DNA of 43,568 bases from Acinetobacter rongchengensis (GTDB lineage: Bacteria; Pseudomonadota; Gammaproteobacteria; Pseudomonadales; Moraxellaceae). Of this stretch, positions 8,237 through 17,763 are shown one piece after another; position 1 is the stretch's first letter; each line of letters starts with the position of its first letter. The notes beneath the pieces are model-generated. The model did no database searches and had not been told where the DNA came from. It worked only from the letters and a program-made list of their open reading frames with translations. A program made the position numbers and the translations under genes. The stretch covers positions 1-43,568 of the forward strand of contig NZ_RAXT01000026.1 of the NCBI RefSeq assembly GCF_003611475.1, in the 5' to 3' direction.

Positions 8237-10174
8237 ATGTCTATAAAATTATCGAAAAGCGCCATTGTCGCTGTCTGTATATTTTCCTCATCATGGGGAT
8301 TTGCAGCAGTAAAAGAGTATCATTTAACGATTGATGAAGGGACTGTCAATGTGACAGGTAAGCCCTTACAACGGATTACGGTGAATGGAAAATTTCCTGC
8401 GCCACTGCTTGAATTTGAAGAAGGTGATGAAGCCGTTATTCATGTACATAACAATTTAAAAAAACAGGATTCATCAATACATTGGCATGGGTTACTTTTA
8501 CCTGGGATTATGGATGGTGTGCCTGGCTTTAATGGGTTTAATGGGATTAAACCTAATCAGGACTTTACTTATAAATTCAAGGTTCGCCAAAGTGGAACTT
8601 ATTGGTACCATGCGCATTCAAAAGGTCAGGAACAAGATGGTTTATATGGTGCTTTAGTCATCTATCCAAAAGATAAAAAACCATTGGCGACACATGAAAA
8701 GGCTGAGCGTGATTACGTGGTGATGTTGTCAGATTTTCATGAGCAAAAAAGCGATGAGATTCAAAAAAATCTAAAAATTTCAGCTGAATACTATCAAAAT
8801 CAACGTGAAACTTTGGGCGATGTTTGGAAGCAAGTTAAACGTGATGGCTTAGGCGCTACGTGGTCTGATCGCAAAATGTGGAATCAGATGCGTATGCTTA
8901 AAACAGACTTATCTGATGTAACAGGTTACACCTTTCTCGTGAATGGTAAAACGCCTGAGCAAAATTGGACAGGGCTGTTTAAAGCCAATGAAAAAGTACG
9001 TTTACGTTTTATCAATGCTTCAGCCATGTCTTTCTTTGACGTGCGTATTCCCAATTTAAAAATGACGGTGGTGAGTGCAGATGGTCAGCCAGTCAAACCT
9101 GTAAATGTTGATGAATTTCGTATCGGAACAGCTGAAACTTATGATGTGATCGTCGAGCCAAAAACTGCACATTATCAGATTGAAGCTGAGTCAATCGATC
9201 GTTCTGGTTTTGCAATAGGAACTTTGCAAAATGAACTTGCGCCTACTGTGGCTACAGTACAAATGCCTCAAGCTCGACCACGTGCTTTACTCAATATGGC
9301 TGATATGGGCCATGGCGGTAATGATTCAAATGTAGATCATTCAAAAATGAACCACGAAGCTATGCAAGGCATGGATCATGGAGCTATGCAAGGCATGGAT
9401 CATTCAAAAATGAACCATGGAGCTATGCAAGGCATGGATCATTCAAAAATGAACCATGAAGCTATGCAAGGCATGGATCATTCAAAAATGGATCATTCAA
9501 AAATGGATCATGGAGCTATGCAAAGTATGGATCATTCAAAAATGAATCATGAAGCTATGCAAGGCATGGATCACTCACAGCATCAACAAGTTACACCGAC
9601 TAAAAAGGATGAAGTGGTTGAAGGTTGGGCAAATGCATCTACGCCAGTAGGTGATAAAGCGCTGCAATATAGTGATTTAAAATCATTAACACCGCAAGCG
9701 GATACACGTGAAGCGACCAGTGAATTGGTGATTCGTTTGGGCGGAACCATGGAGCGCTATCTGTGGACCATCAATGGAAAAAAATTCAGTGATGCGGAAC
9801 CGCTCAGAGTGAAATATGGTGAGCGTATCCGAATCAAATTTATCAATGACAGCATGATGGCGCATCCAATGCATTTACACGGCATGTTTATGCAGTTGGA
9901 AAATGGTCAAGCTGCTGTAGATATGCCGAACAAACATACCATTGTCGTGCCACCTGCAAAAACGGTTACTGCTTTGCTCACCGCAGATGAGTTGGGAGAA
10001 TGGGCAATCCATTGTCATTTGTTGTATCACATGAGCGCAGGCATGATGAATAAGTTGATTGTGGCAAATGTGACGGATGGAAAAACCTCTACCACAACGA
10101 TTCAAAAACAAGATCATGCTAATCCAGTGAGTTCAACCATTGAACCAAAAGGAGATGAACATGCGTATCACTAA
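8237..10174 (+). CDS. copA: CopA multicopper oxidase, copper resistance
   Basis: Periplasmic multicopper oxidase of the CopA/PcoA type, 645 residues, thought to oxidise Cu(I) to the less toxic Cu(II). A Sec-like signal peptide (about 1-23) is present; no twin-arginine motif is seen, unlike many CopA proteins. The four copper-ligand motifs are complete: HWH at 82-84, YHAH at 124-127, HPMHLHG at 543-549 and [12 protein letters not shown] from 592. Between about residues 366 and 448 lies a Met/His-rich tandem repeat built from [13 protein letters not shown] units, a probable extra copper reservoir. The gene overlaps copB by 14 bp. Its AGGATTAAGTC leader supports the start. Confidence 0.95.
   Translation: MSIKLSKSAIVAVCIFSSSWGFAAVKEYHLTIDEGTVNVTGKPLQRITVNGKFPAPLLEFEEGDEAVIHVHNNLKKQDSSIHWHGLLLPGIMDGVPGFNGFNGIKPNQDFTYKFKVRQSGTYWYHAHSKGQEQDGLYGALVIYPKDKKPLATHEKAERDYVVMLSDFHEQKSDEIQKNLKISAEYYQNQRETLGDVWKQVKRDGLGATWSDRKMWNQMRMLKTDLSDVTGYTFLVNGKTPEQNWTGLFKANEKVRLRFINASAMSFFDVRIPNLKMTVVSADGQPVKPVNVDEFRIGTAETYDVIVEPKTAHYQIEAESIDRSGFAIGTLQNELAPTVATVQMPQARPRALLNMADMGHGGNDSNVDHSKMNHEAMQGMDHGAMQGMDHSKMNHGAMQGMDHSKMNHEAMQGMDHSKMDHSKMDHGAMQSMDHSKMNHEAMQGMDHSQHQQVTPTKKDEVVEGWANASTPVGDKALQYSDLKSLTPQADTREATSELVIRLGGTMERYLWTINGKKFSDAEPLRVKYGERIRIKFINDSMMAHPMHLHGMFMQLENGQAAVDMPNKHTIVVPPAKTVTALLTADELGEWAIHCHLLYHMSAGMMNKLIVANVTDGKTSTTTIQKQDHANPVSSTIEPKGDEHAYH
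9332..9580 (+). repeat. Met/His-coding minisatellite inside copA
   Basis: Imperfect tandem copies of a 39-bp unit encoding [13 protein letters not shown], interleaved with shorter MDHGAMQG and MDHSK units. The copies are almost identical at the DNA level, with reading frame preserved throughout, so copy number could change by slippage or recombination without breaking the gene. Confidence 0.85.
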
Positions 10175-11234
10175 TTTATTTCCTCAAACGTTTCCCAAAA
10201 CACTGTTAGCGAGTTCATTGTTGTTAATCTGTGGAGTGGCTTTTGCCCATGAAGGTCATACAGATACTTCACCACAACAGCTATCTGAACAAAACAATGA
10301 TATGTCTGAAATGGATCATTCCAAAATGAACCATGATGATATGCAATCGATGGATCATTCGAAAATGATGCATCAGACTGTGCCAACTGTATCGAATGAA
10401 GATGTAAACAAAGCTGAAAATTCAATACAGCCTATGCATTCTGTAAACATGGATCATTCTCAGCATCAACATGCTCAGACCCAAGATGATCAAACTGAAC
10501 ATTCCCAAACTAAACATTCTCAAACAAAGAAGATGGCTGAAAACCATCAAGGACATGACCATCGTACAGAACATGGTGCGCAAGTGTATGCAGTCACAAC
10601 TTTGGATAATAAATGGTTAGTCAATGAAGATGGCGAAGGTGCTTTAAAATCTGAGTTTGAAACACGGATAGGTACAGATGAAAATAAGATCTTCATCAAA
10701 GCACATTTAGATAAGCATGAGTCACATGATGCTGAATATGATGTCAAAGCACTCTATAGCCGTATGATTTCAGACTTTTGGGATGCGCAAATAGGTGCAC
10801 GATATCGTGTAGAAAAAGTTGAATTAGATCAGCATCGCAAAGATACTGAGGAAAAAGTGGATAGTGTGATCGGTTTGCATGGTATGGCGCCGTATTTCTT
10901 TGAAACGGATGCCTATTTCTATGCAGGCGAAGACAAGTATGCAGGATTTAGCTTGGAAACTGAACGTGATTTATTGCTTACACAAAAGTTGATTGTTAAA
11001 CCTTATTTAGATTTAGATATTGTATTTAGCGATGATTCTAAATATGCCAAAAAGTCAGGGTTAAGCAATGTCACTGCGGGTTTAGAAACTCGTTATGAAA
11101 TTAGTAAAAAAGTCATGCCTTATTTAGATATTGCTTATGAATATTCAAAAGGAAATGATGCAACAGCTTGGCAAATGGAAAGCGATTCTGAAAAAGGCTG
11201 GTTATATGGTGCTGGGATTCGCTTTAAATTTTAA
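10161..11234 (+). CDS. copB: CopB outer-membrane copper resistance protein
   Basis: CopB/PcoB family, 357 residues. A signal peptide ends near AFAHEGH. A Met/His/Gln-rich N-terminal region of about 100 residues follows, repeating the MDHSKM motif seen in copA, then a beta-barrel domain with alternating aromatic strands that ends in Phe (GIRFKF), the outer-membrane assembly signature. It probably works with CopA in copper sequestration or export across the outer membrane. The ATG at 10161 is chosen because AAAAGGAG at 10147-10154 is ideally spaced; an ATG at 10155 would leave no spacing. Overlap with copA implies translational coupling. Confidence 0.93.
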   Translation: MRITNLFPQTFPKTLLASSLLLICGVAFAHEGHTDTSPQQLSEQNNDMSEMDHSKMNHDDMQSMDHSKMMHQTVPTVSNEDVNKAENSIQPMHSVNMDHSQHQHAQTQDDQTEHSQTKHSQTKKMAENHQGHDHRTEHGAQVYAVTTLDNKWLVNEDGEGALKSEFETRIGTDENKIFIKAHLDKHESHDAEYDVKALYSRMISDFWDAQIGARYRVEKVELDQHRKDTEEKVDSVIGLHGMAPYFFETDAYFYAGEDKYAGFSLETERDLLLTQKLIVKPYLDLDIVFSDDSKYAKKSGLSNVTAGLETRYEISKKVMPYLDIAYEYSKGNDATAWQMESDSEKGWLYGAGIRFKF

Positions 11235-11293
11235 TGTTTAAACGCTAGAAGCTGAAAGTTAGTTTCTCATCTTTGCTAATCATGCTGTAAATA

Positions 11294-11328
11294 GGGCTTT
11301 AAAGTGATGCTTTAAAGCCCTTATTTTT
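11294..11328 (+). terminator. Rho-independent terminator of the copper operon
   Basis: GGGCTTTAAAG and CTTTAAAGCCC form an 11-bp perfect stem with a five-base loop, followed by TTATTTTT. Confidence 0.9.
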
Positions 11329-11387
11329 CATAGGTGCATTTTGGGTCATTAAATGTAAATTTCGCACCAATATAAAACTATTTTCAG

Positions 11388-11393
11388 TATAAT
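11388..11393 (+). promoter_or_regulatory. Probable -10 box of the gdx promoter
   Basis: A perfect TATAAT preceded by AG, with no good -35 at 17 bp. It would place the transcript start near 11400, immediately before the first riboswitch stem, as expected for a leader RNA that begins with the aptamer. Confidence 0.5.
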
Positions 11394-11407
11394 TTTATTC
11401 ACAATAA

Positions 11408-11500
11408 GGAGGAACGACCTCCATTGGTGTTTTTAAGCTAAAAACGCACCAATAAAAATCCTCAGGACGGCCTGATTTTCATTCAAATTTGGAGGTCGTC
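11408..11500 (+). promoter_or_regulatory. Guanidine-II (mini-ykkC) riboswitch upstream of gdx
   Basis: Two short hairpins with ACGR-type loops define the class. P1 is GGAGG, loop AACGA, CCTCC (11408-11422). P2 is TCAGG, loop ACGG, CCTGA (11462-11475). The Shine-Dalgarno region 11491-11499 (GGAGGTCGT) is a perfect nine-base complement of the 3' part of P1 (ACGACCTCC, 11414-11422). Without ligand that strand can mask the ribosome-binding site; guanidinium-stabilised P1 and P2 would free it. The linker holds an extra hairpin, ATTGGTG pairing with CACCAAT (11423-11453). The downstream gene encodes a guanidinium exporter, which fits the known role of this riboswitch. Confidence 0.93.
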
Positions 11501-11818
11501 ATGGCTTGGATTGTACTTATTTTTGCAGGTATTTTTGAAATCGTTTGGGCATATAGTATGAAAGTGTCTGAAGGTTTTACAAAACTGACACCGAGCATTA
11601 TTACTATACTTTTCATGATCTTAAGCTTTGGTCTTTTGGCATATGCAATGAAAACTTTGCCTTTGGGAACCGCCTATACGATTTGGACAGGAATAGGGGC
11701 AGTGGGTTCATTTCTTGTCGGGATTTTTATTTTAGGTGAACCTGCTACAGCAATGCGTATGGTTGCAGCTGTGTTGATTATTTCAGGTTTAATTTTGATG
11801 AAATTATCATCTTCTTAA
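11501..11818 (+). CDS. gdx: SMR-family guanidinium exporter Gdx (formerly SugE)
   Basis: A 105-residue four-helix small multidrug resistance protein that exports guanidinium in exchange for protons as a dual-topology dimer. The residues known to line the Gdx substrate site are all present at the expected positions: Glu13, Ser42, Tyr59 and Trp62. The start is the ATG at 11501, five bases after GGAGG; an upstream in-frame start at 11489 would lie inside the riboswitch Shine-Dalgarno. The riboswitch and these residues favour the guanidinium-specific subtype over Emr/QacE-type multidrug exporters. Confidence 0.96.
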   Translation: MAWIVLIFAGIFEIVWAYSMKVSEGFTKLTPSIITILFMILSFGLLAYAMKTLPLGTAYTIWTGIGAVGSFLVGIFILGEPATAMRMVAAVLIISGLILMKLSSS

Positions 11819-11835
11819 TCCGTATTTTTATTTCG

Positions 11836-11872
11836 AATCCAAGTTTATTTAATGGATAAGCTTGGATTTTTT
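11836..11872 (+). terminator. Rho-independent terminator of gdx
   Basis: AATCCAAGTTTAT pairs with ATAAGCTTGGATT (12 pairs plus one G-U), followed by TTTT. Confidence 0.85.
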
Positions 11873-11924
11873 ATGTCCAAAATTCTTATATTTATATGCC
11901 TATGAATTATTTCTTAGTGGTGTT

Positions 11925-11992
11925 TTGCAATCGACTCTTGGTCTGCGTTGATTATTTCAACTTTAATTTTAATGAAATTATATGTTAGCTGA
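11925..11992 (+). pseudogene. Decayed 3' end of a second SMR gene
   Basis: Bases 11948-11980 match gdx 11773-11805 at 30 of 33 positions. In the corresponding frame they encode LIISTLILMKL followed by a TGA at 11990-11992, against LIISGLILMKL in Gdx. Upstream the similarity fades within about 30 bp and no start or full reading frame remains. It is best read as the remnant of a tandem SMR duplicate or paralogue. Confidence 0.6.
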
Positions 11993-12028
11993 GTTAACCT
12001 GATTAAAAATTGAATATAAGGTAGAAAG

Positions 12029-12511
12029 ATGCAACTTTCTTTTATGGAAATGAGTTCGCCAGTAGGTTGGTTAAAACTGGTGGCAAATGAGAACGCTTTG
12101 GTTGCTGTACTTTGGGAAAATGAAAATCCAAAACGGGTTCGTTTAGCAGAATTAATTGAAGATCGACAACATCCAATTTTGTTGGAAACACAAAAGCAGC
12201 TTAATGAATATTTTGCAGGACAACGTCAAAAGTTTGAGTTAACTTTGGATTTTGAAGGGACTGAATTTCAACAAAAAGTTTGGCAGGCTTTATTGAGTAT
12301 TCCTTTTGGCGAAACGCGTAGTTATAAAGATATTGCAGAGCAGATTGGCAATGTAAAAGCAGTTCGTGCAGTGGGAGCAGCGAATGGCAAAAATCCAATT
12401 TCGATTATTGCGCCGTGTCATCGTGTGGTGGGTGCAAATGGTAAGTTAGTAGGTTTTGCAGGCGGGTTGGAGAATAAGGATATTTTGTTGAAATTGGAGT
12501 CTAATAGATAA
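12029..12511 (+). CDS. ogt: Methylated-DNA-[protein]-cysteine S-methyltransferase
   Basis: Suicide DNA-repair protein that transfers alkyl groups from O6-alkylguanine to its own cysteine. It has 160 residues, typical of Ogt-like single-domain enzymes without the Ada regulatory half. The acceptor motif APCHRVVG places Cys130. The conserved helix-turn-helix and arginine-finger region is AVRAVGAANGKNP (Arg113), and Tyr99 lies in RSYKDIA. The GFAGGLENK segment follows as expected. A GGTAGAAAG leader supports the start. No ada gene or other repair partner is adjacent. Confidence 0.94.
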   Translation: MQLSFMEMSSPVGWLKLVANENALVAVLWENENPKRVRLAELIEDRQHPILLETQKQLNEYFAGQRQKFELTLDFEGTEFQQKVWQALLSIPFGETRSYKDIAEQIGNVKAVRAVGAANGKNPISIIAPCHRVVGANGKLVGFAGGLENKDILLKLESNR

Positions 12512-12648
12512 GAATAAAGCCCTGAATATCTTTTAGTTTGTAATATATAATGTAATTTTTATTATTATAACATTAATCTTAAAAGTGTCTTAAGTTTTTA
12601 TTTGTGATTTTTATGTGATATGGTTTGCATTCTATAACAAAATAAAGA

Positions 12649-13101
12649 ATGAACAATATGACCACTCCTAAATTTTTACATGAATTACCAATTGAACAAT
12701 TACAACAGATGTCTCAAGAAGATATTGAACAGACACTAAAAGCTGAACAATTGTATTTCGATCATAAACCTCACGGCACCTATTACTTAGCTGTTAATGG
12801 TGCGAAGTCAAAAAATGGTGGCTTAGTCAAGGCATCTTTCGACCAGTGCAAAATTGAAGGTTTATCTGTCGCACGTGTTGGTGATGATGTTATCTATGCT
12901 GATGGGACGAGTTCTAGAATTATTTCAGGCGCAGGAAAATCTTGCGTTCTTGATGGTAAGCCTGTTGCATTGGTTGGAAGTCGTTTAGAGAATGGTGATG
13001 AGATTGTTGAAAGCCCGAATAATGTTGTGGCTTTAAGAATTTTTAAAGATCAGCAAATTCCTGAAGGTTTTCTAAACTACGTTCAGGAGCATATTAAATG
13101 A
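12649..13101 (+). CDS. PAAR-domain protein, T6SS spike component
   Basis: A 150-residue protein with a roughly 40-residue N-terminal helical extension, then a PAAR-type repeat fold: YYLAVNGAKSKNGG, LSVARVGDDVIY, GKPVALVGSRLENGDEIVE. PAAR proteins sharpen the VgrG spike of type VI secretion systems and carry effectors. The stop overlaps the start of the next, effector-bearing PAAR gene (ATGA), so both are made together. No vgrG or structural T6SS genes are in the window, so this would be an orphan cargo module. The first ATG (12649) is used; another Met lies three codons on. Confidence 0.75.
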   Translation: MNNMTTPKFLHELPIEQLQQMSQEDIEQTLKAEQLYFDHKPHGTYYLAVNGAKSKNGGLVKASFDQCKIEGLSVARVGDDVIYADGTSSRIISGAGKSCVLDGKPVALVGSRLENGDEIVESPNNVVALRIFKDQQIPEGFLNYVQEHIK

Positions 13102-14195
13102 AAGGTTTTGCAATTCATAATGCCCTCACCACGCATGGAGGGAGGATTAAATCCACCCAACAACGGAGCTCCCAAAATGGAAATCTCTTTTTAAGAGCAG
13201 GTGATGGGCATTACTGCCCACAATGTCAGTGTTGGTCTAAGATTATTAAAAGTCATGATCATATTATTTTTGATGGTAAAGCTGTTGCATATGCAGGTGA
13301 TTTACTTACTTGTGGTGCAAAAATTTTACCACAACAAGACCATGTGGTCGGAGATAGTCAGGGAGAGAATTATAGAGGTTCTGCGCTATCAAGTTTACGC
13401 CCACTTGATATTCAAAAAAAATTTAATAATAGTTTGGTGGAAGATAAAAAAGAAGAAGTATTATGTTATTGCGATCGTGATTTAACATTAGCTGAATTTT
13501 TTGAAATTATAAAAGGTATGAGAAATACAGAACGTGATTTAAAAGGAACTAGTTCTATTTTAAATCATCCAAAATGCCCAGTTGTTGGTGATAAAAGCCA
13601 TCAAGCATTATTGGATGTATTTAATAGTACTATGAAAAAATACAACATAAACACATGCATTCGAAAAATACACTTTTTAGCTCAAACTTATTGGGAATCA
13701 GATCGATTTAGAACTACTAGTGAGTATGCTAGTGGCGACTATTTAGATCCAGGAAAACATGCCCAAGCTAAACTAAATGGAAATACAGAAAAGGGGGATG
13801 GTGCGAGATACAAAGGGCGTGGATTCATGCAATTAACATGGAGAAAAAACTACAAAAGATATTTTGATTTTGTTATAGATAACACCAATCTATACGGAGG
13901 AATTTTTCCTAAAGATATTAAACTAGAACAATTATTAGATCGTACGAAAAAATATCCTGAACTAGTTGCTTCTAATTTATTTTTAGCAATGGATAGTGGT
14001 GGATGGTATTGGAATCATGGTGTTGTTTTAAGAAATGGTCAAGCAGCAGATATTAATTTGCAAGCAGATAAAGATGATATAAATAAAATAAGTTTATGGG
14101 TAAATGGTGGTGGTAATGGTAGAAGCGAAAGAGTTGAATATTGGAATAATTTAAAAAAGGTTATGAAATATGATGAATGTAAAAATAAAAAATAA
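13098..14195 (+). CDS. T6SS effector: PAAR domain fused to GH19 chitinase/lysozyme-like domain
   Basis: 365 residues in two parts. Residues 1-85 are PAAR-like with Cys/His clusters (HYCPQCQC, SHDH, LTCG) that could bind zinc. After a polar linker, residues 165-355 match the glycoside hydrolase 19 fold: HFLAQTYWES with likely catalytic Glu200, SEYASG with Glu209, YKGRGFMQLTWRKNY (238-252) and the late WVNGGGNGRSERVEYW segment. Such PAAR-GH19 proteins are proposed to cut peptidoglycan of rival cells after T6SS delivery. The gene overlaps its neighbours by 4 bp upstream and 26 bp downstream. Its AT-rich codon use differs from flanking housekeeping genes, suggesting acquisition. Confidence 0.85.
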   Translation: MKGFAIHNALTTHGGRIKSTQQRSSQNGNLFLRAGDGHYCPQCQCWSKIIKSHDHIIFDGKAVAYAGDLLTCGAKILPQQDHVVGDSQGENYRGSALSSLRPLDIQKKFNNSLVEDKKEEVLCYCDRDLTLAEFFEIIKGMRNTERDLKGTSSILNHPKCPVVGDKSHQALLDVFNSTMKKYNINTCIRKIHFLAQTYWESDRFRTTSEYASGDYLDPGKHAQAKLNGNTEKGDGARYKGRGFMQLTWRKNYKRYFDFVIDNTNLYGGIFPKDIKLEQLLDRTKKYPELVASNLFLAMDSGGWYWNHGVVLRNGQAADINLQADKDDINKISLWVNGGGNGRSERVEYWNNLKKVMKYDECKNKK

Positions 14196-14682
14196 TATTT
14201 TTATGATTCTATTAGTAATACCAATCATACTTTCCTCACTATCAAATGCTTATGCCCAAAATTTGCCTAACTGTATTAAATCAAATAAAAATAAAATCTG
14301 TATTCGTGAAGATGAAAATAGTTATGGAGAATCCGTATATCATTTATATGTAAATAATAGGAAATATCCTGAAATTTCTTATTATGACAATGCAGCGATT
14401 AACAAAGTTGATTCCAAAAGGTTCAAAATAGTTTCCAGTTTTTCATCACAAGGGAGTACAGATATCACGACTATTCTATCTGTAAAAAATGGAAAACCAT
14501 TTATTGAGCGAATAAATACAGTTGTTATGCTCAATGAACCACCAACAGGTGCAATAGAAAAGTGTCAAGTTAAATTAAATAGCTATTTTTCAAAGAATAT
14601 TAATATTTATGTTGATGAGTTAATTTTCAACCTTACAGAAAGTGAAAGACAGAAGAAGTGTTTTAAAATAATGGGCAGATGA
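14170..14682 (+). CDS. Exported protein, candidate immunity protein for the GH19 effector
   Basis: 170 residues, with an Asn/Lys-rich start, a hydrophobic signal segment and a likely cleavage site after SNAYA near residue 29. The mature part is hydrophilic, with four cysteines that could form disulphides. No domain was recognised. The 26-bp overlap with the effector gene, same strand, low GC content and periplasmic targeting are what a cognate inhibitor of a peptidoglycan hydrolase would show; immunity function is inferred from this context only. Tandem ATG codons at 14170 and 14173 leave the start ambiguous by one residue. Confidence 0.7.
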   Translation: MMNVKIKNNIFMILLVIPIILSSLSNAYAQNLPNCIKSNKNKICIREDENSYGESVYHLYVNNRKYPEISYYDNAAINKVDSKRFKIVSSFSSQGSTDITTILSVKNGKPFIERINTVVMLNEPPTGAIEKCQVKLNSYFSKNINIYVDELIFNLTESERQKKCFKIMGR

Positions 14683-14736
14683 CGGAGTCTATCTAAATTG
14701 GGGGAATTTAAACATGAGATTGTATAAATTTAAAAT

Positions 14737-14798
<62 letters not shown>

Positions 14799-14812
14799 CT
14801 CTAGATTCCGAC

Positions 14813-15595
<783 letters not shown>

Positions 15596-15685
15596 TCACA
15601 AATTTGCGTTAGTATAGGCAACTTTAGACAAACTCTCGATAGTATTTTTTATAGAGATCGATCTACTTAAATGCAAGGTGAAGTT

Positions 15686-16330
15686 GTGATTAAAAATATT
15701 TTGATTGATTTGGATGGGACATTAACGGACCCTAAAGTTGGTATTACCACTTCTGCACGCTATGGTTTGGCTAAAGTAGAACACCCTATTCCAGAATCTG
15801 AAAATATTGATTGGATTATTGGCCCACCTTTAAAAGCCTCATTGGCTAAAATTCTCAATGTAGATGTGAATGATGTGTTAGCAGACCAAGCTTTACTTGG
15901 TTATCGTGAGCGTTTTGCCGTTACAGGCTTATTTGAAAATCATGTTTTTGAAGATATTGCTGAAACTTTGGCAGCACTAAAAAATAAAGGATATCGCTTA
16001 TTTTTAGCCACGGCTAAGCCAGAAGTTTATGCACGTCAAATTCTCGATCATTTTGATTTATTGAAATATTTTGAATATCCATATGGTAGTGAATTGAATG
16101 GTGAGCGGACCAATAAAGGAGATTTGATTGCTTATATTCTGAAAAAAGAGCAATTAAATCCTGAGGAGTGTTTAATGGTCGGAGACCGTGAGCATGATAT
16201 TTTTGGTGCGCGAAATAATGGAATAGAAACCATTGCAGTGGAATATGGTTATGGTTCTACGCAAGAATTGGATCAAGCACAACCCAAAGCAAGAATTCAG
16301 ACATTCTCAGATTTATTGAAATTGATTTGA
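15686..16330 (+). CDS. HAD-superfamily hydrolase, phosphoglycolate phosphatase-like
   Basis: 214-residue haloacid dehalogenase-type phosphatase. Motif I is LIDLDGTLTD with nucleophile Asp8 and acid/base Asp10, motif II ATAKPE, a conserved Lys follows in the NKGDL region, and motif IV GDREHDIFGA supplies the Mg-binding acids. The helical cap between motifs I and II fits the Gph/PGP-like subclass; the true substrate cannot be told from sequence. The GTG at 15686 is favoured by AAGGTGA five bases upstream and the family N-terminus, but an ATG at 15671 is possible. It is divergent from thiD. Confidence 0.85.
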   Translation: MIKNILIDLDGTLTDPKVGITTSARYGLAKVEHPIPESENIDWIIGPPLKASLAKILNVDVNDVLADQALLGYRERFAVTGLFENHVFEDIAETLAALKNKGYRLFLATAKPEVYARQILDHFDLLKYFEYPYGSELNGERTNKGDLIAYILKKEQLNPEECLMVGDREHDIFGARNNGIETIAVEYGYGSTQELDQAQPKARIQTFSDLLKLI

Positions 16331-16365
16331 TTTTCTAAACTGGTACATCTAAGCGGATTGATTGC

Positions 16366-16406
16366 GCCACTTTTGAATATCATTCAAGTTGAAAAGTGGC
16401 TTCTAT
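16366..16406. terminator. Bidirectional terminator between convergent genes
   Basis: GCCACTTTT pairs with AAAAGTGGC across a 17-base spacer that itself has a TTGAA/TTCAA mini-stem, followed by a T-rich run on the plus strand. It separates the HAD gene from the Spo0M-like gene. Confidence 0.75.
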
Positions 16407-16408
16407 TT

Positions 16409-17152
16409 TTAGATTCCAAGCATTCTTCGGATTTCATTAACCAAAGTTGCTGGAGTGGCATGTTGATGGGGAATGGTTAAACTTTTAAAACCATCGCCTC
16501 TAAACTTGCGATCAACTTCCAGTAGTACATGTGTTTGATGTTGTTCTGCAACAAATGAAACTTCAACTTCATTGATTCCATTGAAAAATGTTGTTGGTTT
16601 AAACTCTAACTCTTGGTAACAACCAATGGTTGAGTGAAAACCATGCCCACGCAGCTGACCTTTTTCTACATCTACAGTTGCCAAATGAAAGCCACATTGT
16701 TGCATGGCTTGAATAAAAGCTTGCATAGTCGGTGTCGGTAAAATCTGCAAATAGTCTTTATCTGTCGCATCAAGTCCCCAATCGACATCTAAATGGGTAT
16801 GTAACCACACACGAGTTTTATTTAAGCGACAAGGCACTTGAGTGATTGGTGTTTCAAAAGGCAATTGGATTGAGAAGGGAAGGTTGTGCGATTGGTTTGC
16901 TTGCAGTTCAAAAGCGCCACTGATATGCCATTGTGCAATAGTTAAAGCTGTATTGTATTCAGAATCATCAGATTCAACTTCAGCAGTGGTCATTAATTTT
17001 AAAAAGATACCATTGATATTCTTGTTAGATGTAGCCCCTTTAAAGATCACTTCCCCATTGATCACTTGACCCGCTTGTGGTGTTGCCGTGTATATACAAG
17101 TATTGACTTGAACGCCTTGCATACCAAGATTTGACATGAGTTTATTGAACAT
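16409..17152 (-). CDS. Spo0M (sporulation-control) family protein, arrestin-like fold
   Basis: 247-residue cytosolic protein of the Spo0M family. Visible landmarks are the N-terminal amphipathic MFNKLMSNLGMQGVQVNT, the GQVINGEVIFKGATSN strand pair, PFSIQLPFETPIT, the RVWLHTHLDVDWGLDATDKDYLQI segment typical of the family and a C-terminal DRKFRGDG region. The family was named in Bacillus but is widespread in non-sporulating bacteria, where the role is unknown; an arrestin-like scaffold role is usually suggested. No operon partner is evident. Confidence 0.88.
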   Translation of the reverse strand: MFNKLMSNLGMQGVQVNTCIYTATPQAGQVINGEVIFKGATSNKNINGIFLKLMTTAEVESDDSEYNTALTIAQWHISGAFELQANQSHNLPFSIQLPFETPITQVPCRLNKTRVWLHTHLDVDWGLDATDKDYLQILPTPTMQAFIQAMQQCGFHLATVDVEKGQLRGHGFHSTIGCYQELEFKPTTFFNGINEVEVSFVAEQHQTHVLLEVDRKFRGDGFKSLTIPHQHATPATLVNEIRRMLGI

Positions 17153-17231
17153 TTATTTTGAACTTCCAGCGTTTAGTTTGTTAATTTTCTGCTATTCAAA
17201 TATGAGGCTGGGACGATGTCAAGATCAAGTC

Positions 17232-17696
17232 TTAATGAACATCTAAATACAAAGATTCTTTAATTTCTTCCATGACAATATAGCTATGTGAAGAAGCCGA
17301 GGAAGGTAACTTTTTCAACAAATCACCTAACAGTCGGCGGTAAGCACTCATTTCTTTTAAGCGTGCTTTGACTAAATAATCAAAATCTCCTGAAATCAAA
17401 TGACACTCTTGTACTTCTGAAATTTCCATTAAATCCTTAGCAACCTGTTCAAAAACATCACCCGATTTTGCTGAAAGACTGATTTCAAGGAAGACCAATA
17501 AGTTTCGATCTAGATGCTTAGGGTTGAGCCGAGCGTGATAGCCCATAATCACACCATCTCGTTCTAGTCGTTTCACACGCTCAGAACACGGTGTTGTCGA
17601 TAAGCTGACCCTTGAGGCAAGCTCACTGATGGCAATTCGACCTTCATTTTGTAGAATATCTAAAATCATCCGATCGATACGGTCTAATTTATGCAT
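17232..17696 (-). CDS. Lrp/AsnC-family transcriptional regulator of the dad operon
   Basis: 154 residues with an N-terminal winged helix-turn-helix (about residues 3-60; ISELASRVSLSTTPCSERVKRLE) and a C-terminal RAM ligand-binding domain (HLISGDFDYLVKARL). Lrp-type proteins form octamers that sense amino acids. It is divergent from dadA, with two matching palindromes in the shared 138-bp promoter region, so it probably controls dadAX-ridA-cycA in response to alanine, as DadR/Lrp does elsewhere. The ATG at 17696 is preferred over an adjacent TTG at 17699; AGAGGAAA lies upstream. Confidence 0.9.
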   Translation of the reverse strand: MHKLDRIDRMILDILQNEGRIAISELASRVSLSTTPCSERVKRLERDGVIMGYHARLNPKHLDRNLLVFLEISLSAKSGDVFEQVAKDLMEISEVQECHLISGDFDYLVKARLKEMSAYRRLLGDLLKKLPSSASSHSYIVMEEIKESLYLDVH

Positions 17697-17763
17697 CAAT
17701 AATTTCCTCTTTTTAATCCTTTTTCACGACAAAAAATTAAAACACCTAAATTATAGCCGTAAA

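Noticed and set aside
9332..9580. Regular repeats in copA considered as CRISPR
   Set aside because: The units keep one reading frame, have no unique spacers and encode Met/His motifs.
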